Shown: positions 1 through 5,652 of the stretch, piece after piece
How the letters are laid out: each line of letters starts with the position of its first letter
How positions within the stretch are numbered: position 1 is the first letter of the stretch
Source: JBEKLJ01 sp050010255
GTDB taxonomy: Bacteria > Acidobacteriota > Terriglobia > Bryobacterales > Bryobacteraceae
Reading direction: 5' to 3'
Assembly: GCA_050010255.1 (NCBI GenBank)
Contig: JBEKLJ010000124.1
Span: 1-10,255, forward strand
Length of the DNA stretch: 10,255 nt
Notes under the pieces: generated by a model
What the model saw: the letters and a program-made list of their open reading frames with translations, nothing else
Databases searched by the model: none
What the model was told of the DNA's origin: nothing
Program-made: the position numbers and the translations under genes

Positions 1-1
1 G

Positions 2-673
2 TTCGGCACCGGGCAGTTGCCGAAGTTCGCCGAGGACCAGTTCAAGCTGGAGAACAGCGACCTGTGGCTGATCCCCACCGCCGAGGTGCCGGTGACGAAC
101 CTCTACCGCGGCGAGACGCTGGAGGCCGAGCGGCTGCCGGTGAAGCTGTGCGCCTTTACGCCGTGCTTCCGCAGCGAGGCGGGTTCCTACGGGCGCGACG
201 TGCGCGGCATCATCCGGCAGCACCAGTTCCAGAAGGTGGAGCTGGTGAAGTTCACTCGGCCGGAGGAGAGCTACCAGGAACTGGAGTCGCTCACCGCCGA
301 CGCCGAGGACATCCTGCGGCGGCTGGGGCTGCCCTACCGCACGGTGACGCTCTCGACGGGCGATTTGGGCTTCGCTTCGGCCAAGACCTACGACATCGAG
401 GTGTGGCTGCCGGGGCTGGGCGAGTACAAGGAGATCTCCTCCTGCTCGAACTACGAGGGCTTTCAGGCGCGGCGGGCTTCGATTCGCGCCCGGAGCGCGA
501 AGGGCAAGCCGGAGTTCGTGCACACGCTCAACGGCAGCGGCCTGGCCATCGGCCGCACCTGGGTGGCGATCGTCGAGAACTGCCAGGAGCGCGACGGCAG
601 CGTCGTTATCCCCGAGGCCCTGCGGCCATACATGAACGCCGAGCGGATCACCAAGAGCGGCGGGCTGGGCTGA
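2..673 (+). CDS. serS: Seryl-tRNA synthetase, C-terminal part (5' end outside window)
   Basis: This is the catalytic half of the class II enzyme that charges tRNA-Ser (and tRNA-Sec) with serine in the cytoplasm. The reading frame is open from base 2, so the gene is cut by the window edge. About 223 residues are present of a usual length near 420, and the N-terminal coiled-coil tRNA-binding arm is missing. Visible family signatures are the TAEVP serine-pocket segment (fragment residues 26-30), class II motif 2 around FRSEAGSYGRDVRG (56-69, with the ATP-contacting Arg57 and Glu59), the EISSCSNYEGFQARR segment (144-158), and motif 3, NGSGLAIGRTWVAIVEN (177-193). It ends at a TGA, and 106 bp separate it from the next start. 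No convincing terminator is visible in that gap. Identification is very secure. Confidence 0.97.
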   Translation, partial: FGTGQLPKFAEDQFKLENSDLWLIPTAEVPVTNLYRGETLEAERLPVKLCAFTPCFRSEAGSYGRDVRGIIRQHQFQKVELVKFTRPEESYQELESLTADAEDILRRLGLPYRTVTLSTGDLGFASAKTYDIEVWLPGLGEYKEISSCSNYEGFQARRASIRARSAKGKPEFVHTLNGSGLAIGRTWVAIVENCQERDGSVVIPEALRPYMNAERITKSGGLG

Positions 674-779
674 GCCCGGAGTTCCGCCGCATTCGCCGCC
701 AGTTTCGGCCAGGCTGCACGGTTGCGCCCTTGTGGCATCCTGGTCAAGCGGGACAACCCATTCACATAGAGACCGAACC

Positions 780-2870
780 ATGAGACGAACACGGAACTCG
801 ATGGCGCTGGCGGTGGGCGCTGGCACGCTGCTGCTCGGTTGCCAGGCGCTGGCCGGGGCGCAAGGCGCGGGAGCGGGGGATCGGCCCGCCGAAGCCGCGC
901 CGGTGAATCCCAAGGCCTCGCCGGAAGCGCGGGCTCTGCTGCACTATCTCTACTCCATCTCCGGCCGGTTCACGCTTACGGGCCAGCACAACTATCCAAA
1001 CACCATCGCTCACTGGACGGACCGGGTCTACGACCTTACCGGAAGGTATCCGGCCGTGTTCGGCCAGGATTTCGGATTCTCCGCCGAAGGCGACAAGGAC
1101 TCGTTCTACGCCCGCCCGGCGCTGATTCGCGAGATCAAGCGGCAGTACGCCAACGGCTCGATCATCACGCTGACGTGGCATGCGGTCCGCCCGACCGACG
1201 AAGAGCCGGTGGTCCTCCGGGAGAGCGTGCAAGGCCGGCTCTCCGATTTCGAGTGGAGCGAGCTGCTGACGCCCGGCTCGAACCTCCACAGCCGCTGGTG
1301 TGCGCAGGTGGATAGGGTCGCCGCATTCCTGAAGCAGTTGCGGGACGCTCGCATTCCCGTGCTGTGGCGCCCCTACCATGAAGTGAACGGGAGTTGGTTC
1401 TGGTGGGGCGGCCGGAAGGGCGAGCGGGGCTCCGCCGCGCTCTACCGGCAGTTGTTCGACCGGCTGGTGAATTACCACGGCCTGAACAATCTGATCTGGG
1501 TTTGGAACGCGGGGGCCCCAGCGCCGGCGAATTTCGGCCCGGCGCCTCATGCCGACTTCTTTCCCGGACTCCAGTACGCCGATGTGCTTTCGGCGGACAT
1601 ATATGGCGAATTCCTACAGAGCTATCATGACGACCTCGTGGCCTTGGCGCAGGGCAAGCCCATCGCGCTGGGCGAGGTGGGCGCTGTCCCGACCGCGGCC
1701 GTGCTGAAGGCCCAGCCCAAGTGGACCTGGTTCATGACCTGGAGCGAGCTGGCGGAGGAGGTCAACCGGCTGGACCGGTTGCGGGAGACTTTCGATGCCC
1801 CGGGTGTACTCAGCCGGGATGATCCCCGGGTCTCCGAGCCCATGGCAGCCATCCGCAGGGCCACGGGCTTGGGGCCACCGGAGCCAATCACGCCCCAGGC
1901 GATCCCCGAGGCCAAGGCGTTGCTGGCGCAACTGTATAGCACTTCCGAGCGCACTGTGCTGAGCGGGCAGGAGGACCTGGCAGGGGCGCCCGTGCGCGCC
2001 AGCGAACGCGTCGCCGAGATCACCAACCGCCGTCCGGCCATCCTTGGCCAGGACTTGGGCGTGCCGGGGATTGCCGCGCCTCTCCCGGAACCGCAGGCGC
2101 CCGGGCGCGCGGTTAGCGCCGGATTCGAGGATGCCAGAAAGGCGCTAGTGGAGGAGGCCAAGCGGCAGCACGCGAGCGGCGCCATCGTGACGCTGACCTG
2201 GTCGGCCACGCGGCCCACGGACGACGAGTCCGTGAATGCCGGTGCGAGCGTTCGCGGCAAACTGACGGATTTCGAGTGGAGCGAGCTGCTGACGCCCGGC
2301 TCAAACCTCCACCAGCGATGGTGCGCGCAGGTGGACGCCGTAGCGGCGCACTTGAAACGCCTGCAGGAAGCGGGCGTGGCGGTGTTGTGGAGGCCCTACC
2401 CCGCGGCGAATGGAACCGATTTCTGGTGGGCCGGGCGCAAGGGCGAACGCGGATCCGCGGCGCTCTATCGCCAACTCTATGACAGGTTGGTCGAGCACGA
2501 CGGATTGCGCAACCTGATTTGGGTGTGGAACGCGGCTGCGCCGGCGCCCTTCGGCGGCCAACCGGGCAGGTACGTGGATTACTTCCCGGGACTTGCGTAT
2601 GTGGACGTCCTGGCCACGGATTTCACCGGCGGCAGGTACGACCGCTCCTACGCCGAGCTGGATGTGCTGGGGACAGGCAAGGTGCTGGGGCTGCGCGCTT
2701 CGAGAGTGCTGCCGACACCAGAGGCGCTGAGTGACCAGCCAAGGTGGGCGTGGGTGCTGGTTTCGAGCGCCGTTGTCGAGGACTCGAGACAGGCGGAAGC
2801 ATTGCGCGCGCTCTATGCCGATTCCCGCGTGGTTTCCCGCGACTCCGCCAGCCCGGCGAAGCCGCAATAG
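780..2870 (+). CDS. Lipoprotein with tandem GH26 (beta-mannanase-type) domains, second domain catalytically degenerate
   Basis: The product is 696 aa from the ATG at 780. It starts with a lipoprotein-type signal peptide: basic MRRTR, a hydrophobic stretch, and the lipobox-like LLGC with Cys21. An in-frame GTG at 732 would bury that signal and is not preferred. Domain 1 (about residues 47-362) has the GH26 hallmarks: TGQHNYPN, GQDFGF, LTWHAVRP (His134), the acid/base motif WRPYHEVNGSWFWW (His200, Glu201, Trp206), Tyr275, and the nucleophile in LGEVG (Glu299). Domain 2 (about 374-685) is a diverged copy that keeps DFEWSELLTPGSNLH, RKGERGSAALYRQL and NLIWVWNA. At the aligned sites, offset by 341 residues, it has Ser475, Pro541, Ala542, Asp547, Thr616 and Ala640, so both catalytic glutamates are lost. 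GH26 enzymes mostly hydrolyse beta-1,4-mannans, some beta-1,3-xylan or mixed-linkage glucan; the exact substrate here is unknown. The likely location is membrane-anchored outside the cytoplasm. The gene stands alone and converges on the sensor kinase gene. Confidence 0.88.
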   Translation: MRRTRNSMALAVGAGTLLLGCQALAGAQGAGAGDRPAEAAPVNPKASPEARALLHYLYSISGRFTLTGQHNYPNTIAHWTDRVYDLTGRYPAVFGQDFGFSAEGDKDSFYARPALIREIKRQYANGSIITLTWHAVRPTDEEPVVLRESVQGRLSDFEWSELLTPGSNLHSRWCAQVDRVAAFLKQLRDARIPVLWRPYHEVNGSWFWWGGRKGERGSAALYRQLFDRLVNYHGLNNLIWVWNAGAPAPANFGPAPHADFFPGLQYADVLSADIYGEFLQSYHDDLVALAQGKPIALGEVGAVPTAAVLKAQPKWTWFMTWSELAEEVNRLDRLRETFDAPGVLSRDDPRVSEPMAAIRRATGLGPPEPITPQAIPEAKALLAQLYSTSERTVLSGQEDLAGAPVRASERVAEITNRRPAILGQDLGVPGIAAPLPEPQAPGRAVSAGFEDARKALVEEAKRQHASGAIVTLTWSATRPTDDESVNAGASVRGKLTDFEWSELLTPGSNLHQRWCAQVDAVAAHLKRLQEAGVAVLWRPYPAANGTDFWWAGRKGERGSAALYRQLYDRLVEHDGLRNLIWVWNAAAPAPFGGQPGRYVDYFPGLAYVDVLATDFTGGRYDRSYAELDVLGTGKVLGLRASRVLPTPEALSDQPRWAWVLVSSAVVEDSRQAEALRALYADSRVVSRDSASPAKPQ
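1245..1289 (+). repeat. Copy 1 of a 45-bp near-identical repeat inside the GH26 gene
   Basis: This block encodes DFEWSELLTPGSNLH in the first GH26 domain. It matches 2268-2312 at 44 of 45 bases. The single difference is a synonymous third position of a serine codon (TCG here, TCA there). The rest of the two domains is far more diverged, so this block stands out. Confidence 0.9.
2268..2312 (+). repeat. Copy 2 of a 45-bp near-identical repeat inside the GH26 gene
   Basis: This is the counterpart of 1245-1289, in the second, catalytically degenerate GH26 domain. The encoded peptide is identical, with one synonymous base change over 45 bp. The two copies lie in direct orientation 1,023 bp apart, a whole number of codons (341). 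Confidence 0.9.
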
Positions 2871-2941
2871 CCGGCCTCTGGCCGCGGTGTGAATCACGTC
2901 CAGCGGCTTCGGTTGAGGCGGAGCAGCAGGTCACACCCGCG
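2871..2941. terminator. Possible bidirectional stem-loops between convergent genes
   Basis: The 60-bp gap between the GH26 gene and the sensor kinase gene contains a small hairpin, CGGCC-TCT-GGCCG (2872-2884). A longer imperfect inverted repeat pairs CGCGGTGTGA (2883-2892) with TCACACCCGCG (2931-2941), which overlaps the kinase stop codon; one base bulges. Neither is followed by a clear T-run in either direction, so intrinsic termination is only a possibility. Confidence 0.25.
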
Positions 2942-5411
2942 ATGGCGCGTGTGTCTCTGCGGCCCGAAGCGACTCCAGCAAGGCGTACAGCTCCTGGGCA
3001 TGGATCGGCTTGGAAATATACGCGTCCATCCCCATCTCCAGGCACCGCTCCCGGTCGCCTTTCATAGCGTGTGCTGTCATGGCCGCAATCGGAAGGCGGC
3101 CGCCCCCGGCCCGCTTCTCCTTCTCACGAATGAACGCTGTCGCCTGAAGCCCGTCCATTTCGGGCATCTCAACGTCCATGAGGACCAGATCGTACTGCTG
3201 ACGGTCCAGTGCAGTCAGCGCCAGGCGCCCATTGCCGGCAATGTCTACCGTGTGGCCGCGAAGCTCCAGCAACCGGGTCACCAGCCGCTGATTCACCAGG
3301 TTGTCTTCCGCCAGCAACACCCGCAGAGGCGGTCCGGGCGCCGTGGGGACGTCGGCGGGAGCGTGCGGCGTCGCAGCCGTTGCTCCCTTGCTCAACACAC
3401 GCCCGATGGTTCCGAGCAGATCGGACTGCTTGACCGGTTTGGTGAGGCACGCCGCGATGCCCAGTTCTCGTCGCCGTGTGGCGCTGAGTTGGTCGCCGGC
3501 CGAGGACAGCAGGATGACCGGCGCATGCCCCAGTTCCGGGATTGCGCCCAAGCGTACGGCCAGCTCGTAGCCGCTCATCTCTGGCATCTGGACATCCAGC
3601 AGCACCAGGGCGATGCGCTCGCCCCGTGCGATGGCGCGCTCCGCCAGCAGCAGGGCCTCGGTTCCGCCGCGGGCCAGCAGAACCTCCATGCCCTCCTGTT
3701 TGAGCACTTCCTCGAAAATGTGCCGGTTGGTCGCGTTATCGTCCACCACCAGCACGCGCAGCCCGTGAAGGTCCACGCCCCGGGCGTTGCCTTCTTGAGG
3801 CGTCCAGCGTCCCAGGCGCGCGGTGAAGTGGAACGTGCTGCCCTTGCCCGGCTCGCTCTCCAACCAGATCTGGCCGCCCATCAATCGAACCAGTTTCGAG
3901 GAGATGGCCAATCCGAGGCCCGTGCCGCCGAAGCGGCGAGTAATGGAGCCATCGGCCTGCGTAAACGCCCTGAAGACCCAGGCCTGCTTCTCGCGCGCGA
4001 TCCCGATCCCTGTATCGCGAACGGAGCATCGCAGCACCACGCTGTCCGCCCGCACTTCGTCGACGCAGGCCTCTAGCACGACCTCCCCTTGTTCGGTGAA
4101 CTTGAGGGCGTTGCCCACCAGATTCACAATGACCTGCCGGAGCCGGACGGGGTCGCCGATGAGCGCGTCAGGCACGTCGGGGGGGACCTGGCAGGCGAGC
4201 TCGACGCCCTTCTGGTGGGCCCGCAGGGCAAGGAGCTTCATGGCCTCGTCGAAACAGTCCCGGAGGTGGAACTCAACCGGCTCGAGCGTCAGCTTGCCGG
4301 CCTCGATCTTTGAGAAATCCAGAATGTCGTTGATGATCGCCAGCAGCGACTCGGCCGAGCTCCTTACCATGTCCAGGTATTCGCGCTGCTCGGGCGGGCA
4401 ATCGACGCCCAGCGCCAATTCCGTCATCCCGAGGATTCCGTTCATGGGCGTCCGAATCTCATGGCTCATGTTCGCCAGGAATTGCGATTTCGCCCTGGTG
4501 GCCTGTTCGGCGGCCCGCCGGGCCCTGCGCAGCCACACAGCCATCCAGAGAAGGAGCATGACCGCGCCGGCAAGGATCGCAAGCCACACGCTGCGCAAGC
4601 GCGTCTGATGCTGTGCGTCTGTGATCGTCTCCACCATGAGGGCTTCGTTGGTCGGGTAGCCGTACCACTTCAGCGAAATCGTCGAGAACGTCCCATCGCG
4701 CACCATGGCGCCGATTTCACTGCGGAGCAAGTCGGCCACGCGGGCCGCTCCGGGGCGCTTCGGTGATGCGCCTACGCTGGTCCACAATCGCGCATCCGAA
4801 ATCGGCGAAAGTCGCAGGTTGCACCCGGCGGGCTTGTGAAACAACGATGCGTGGATGATGCTCTCGGCAATGAGGCCGGCGAACACCGTCCCGTTGCAGA
4901 CCGCCTCGGTCACGGCGCGATCGCTCTCGAACGCGGCCACGCGCGCCTGGGGGAGGTGCCTGCGGGCGATGGAACTCGCGAGTCCCGGCGTGAGGCCAAC
5001 CGTGCGGCCGGCAACCTCGTCTGTTTTCAGCACCCGATCGTGCGTGGACAACAGCCAGAAGTTTAGTTGGGCTAACGGCTGCGAGAAGTAGATATGCTCG
5101 CGTTCGGGTGTTCGGTTCACGGCGGGCCAGAGATCCGTGATCCCGTCGCCGAGCGCGTGGTCCGGACCAGCAGGCACATGCACCCAAGCGAGGCGGATAC
5201 CAGCTCGCCGGGCCGCCTCATTCAGCAGGTCGATAGCCGAGCCATATGGCCGTCCCTGCGCATCCACCATCTGCCTGGGCGGGGCTTGCTGATAGCCGAT
5301 CCGGTACGTTCGCCCTCGGTCCACGGCGGATGACCTGGACCAGTAGGCAATCCCGAGGACGAGGATGACCGCGGACGCGGCTACAGCCGTCCACCTTCGC
5401 CAATGCTTCAC
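2931..5411 (-). CDS. Hybrid sensor histidine kinase: periplasmic SBP_bac_3 sensor, HisKA, HATPase_c, two receiver domains
   Basis: The product is 826 aa from a GTG at 5411, preceded by a purine-rich AAGAGAGA. In order: membrane segment 1 (about residues 8-24); a periplasmic type-3 solute-binding domain (about 35-255), starting YRIGYQQAPP with the usual YGSAIDLLNEAARRAGI; membrane segment 2 (about 275-293); HisKA with phospho-acceptor His317 in NMSHEIRTPMNG; HATPase_c with N-box Asn434 (NLVGNALKF), G1 DTGIG (466-470) and G2 GGTGLGLAIS (495-504). Receiver 1 (about 551-673) has Asp557/Asp558, phospho-acceptor Asp606 and Lys658. Receiver 2 (about 696-816) has Glu702/Asp703, Asp746 and Lys801. All key residues are intact. 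There is no PAS and no C-terminal HPt domain, so a separate HPt protein or direct transfer is expected. The layout is BvgS/EvgS-like and implies sensing of a small ligand, often an amino acid in this binding fold. No response regulator or transporter gene lies nearby; the target is unknown. Confidence 0.93.
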   Translation of the reverse strand: MKHWRRWTAVAASAVILVLGIAYWSRSSAVDRGRTYRIGYQQAPPRQMVDAQGRPYGSAIDLLNEAARRAGIRLAWVHVPAGPDHALGDGITDLWPAVNRTPEREHIYFSQPLAQLNFWLLSTHDRVLKTDEVAGRTVGLTPGLASSIARRHLPQARVAAFESDRAVTEAVCNGTVFAGLIAESIIHASLFHKPAGCNLRLSPISDARLWTSVGASPKRPGAARVADLLRSEIGAMVRDGTFSTISLKWYGYPTNEALMVETITDAQHQTRLRSVWLAILAGAVMLLLWMAVWLRRARRAAEQATRAKSQFLANMSHEIRTPMNGILGMTELALGVDCPPEQREYLDMVRSSAESLLAIINDILDFSKIEAGKLTLEPVEFHLRDCFDEAMKLLALRAHQKGVELACQVPPDVPDALIGDPVRLRQVIVNLVGNALKFTEQGEVVLEACVDEVRADSVVLRCSVRDTGIGIAREKQAWVFRAFTQADGSITRRFGGTGLGLAISSKLVRLMGGQIWLESEPGKGSTFHFTARLGRWTPQEGNARGVDLHGLRVLVVDDNATNRHIFEEVLKQEGMEVLLARGGTEALLLAERAIARGERIALVLLDVQMPEMSGYELAVRLGAIPELGHAPVILLSSAGDQLSATRRRELGIAACLTKPVKQSDLLGTIGRVLSKGATAATPHAPADVPTAPGPPLRVLLAEDNLVNQRLVTRLLELRGHTVDIAGNGRLALTALDRQQYDLVLMDVEMPEMDGLQATAFIREKEKRAGGGRLPIAAMTAHAMKGDRERCLEMGMDAYISKPIHAQELYALLESLRAAETHAPSRV

Positions 5412-5426
5412 GTCTCTCTTATCGGC

Positions 5427-5461
5427 CCCGCCGGGCGGATCAGGAGTGCCGGCCCGGCGGG
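5427..5461. repeat. 10-bp perfect inverted repeat in the kinase leader
   Basis: CCCGCCGGGC (5427-5436) and GCCCGGCGGG (5452-5461) are exact reverse complements separated by 15 bases. The pair begins 15 bp upstream of the kinase GTG start, so a kinase transcript starting further upstream would carry a strong GC stem-loop in its leader. No T-run follows on either strand, so a terminator is unlikely. Its function is unknown. Confidence 0.55.
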
Positions 5462-5528
5462 TTGGGGCGCCGCGGGGGGCTTCTTAGTCACAGAGTCCAC
5501 CGAAGAATAACTCCTTTGGTTACTAGCG

Positions 5529-5542
5529 GCTGACCTGTCAGC
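5529..5542. promoter_or_regulatory. Operator-like palindrome GCTGAC-CT-GTCAGC
   Basis: A perfect 6-bp inverted repeat with a 2-bp centre lies in the 241-bp region between the divergent kinase and tail-fibre-like genes. Its size and symmetry are typical of a site for a dimeric DNA-binding regulator, but no regulator is encoded nearby and chance is not excluded. I saw no convincing -35/-10 pair close to it on either strand. Confidence 0.3.
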
Positions 5543-5602
5543 GGGCTCCTCTGTGCGCCGGCATCTCTGCTAACACTGAAGCCGGTAGTGTGCTCCTTGC
5601 GT

Positions 5603-5639
5603 AGGGGCCTGGGTTTCCTGGTGTGCCCGGGCCCCTTTT
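5603..5639 (+). terminator. Terminator-shaped hairpin with T-run, just upstream of the next gene's ribosome-binding site
   Basis: AGGGGCCTGGG (5603-5613) pairs with CCCGGGCCCCT (5626-5636) through 11 base pairs, one of them G-U in RNA. The loop is 12 nt and a run of four T follows (5636-5639). This is the shape of a rho-independent terminator. There is no upstream gene on this strand, and the Shine-Dalgarno of the next gene begins a few bases later, so it is more likely an attenuator or leader structure than a gene-end terminator. Confidence 0.5.
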
Positions 5640-5652
5640 AACGGAGGCCGAC

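Noticed and set aside
732..779. Upstream GTG as start of the GH26 lipoprotein
   Set aside because: It would place 16 polar residues before the lipoprotein signal peptide; the ATG at 780 gives a proper basic-hydrophobic-lipobox order.
674..779. Promoter or terminator between serS and the GH26 gene
   Set aside because: Candidate boxes such as TTGCGC at 722 lack a properly spaced partner, and no stem with a T-run is visible.
64..783. Open frame overlapping serS in another frame
   Set aside because: Low-complexity Arg/Ala/Gly translation shadowing the conserved SerRS catalytic domain.
2889..4076. Long plus-strand open frame antisense to the sensor kinase
   Set aside because: The minus strand encodes intact receiver and ATPase domains over the same bases; this frame shows no family motif.
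5623..5652. Upstream GTG as start of the tail-fibre-like protein
   Set aside because: It lies in the loop of the leader hairpin without a ribosome site, whereas ACGGAGG sits 5 bases before the ATG at 5653, followed by a signal peptide.
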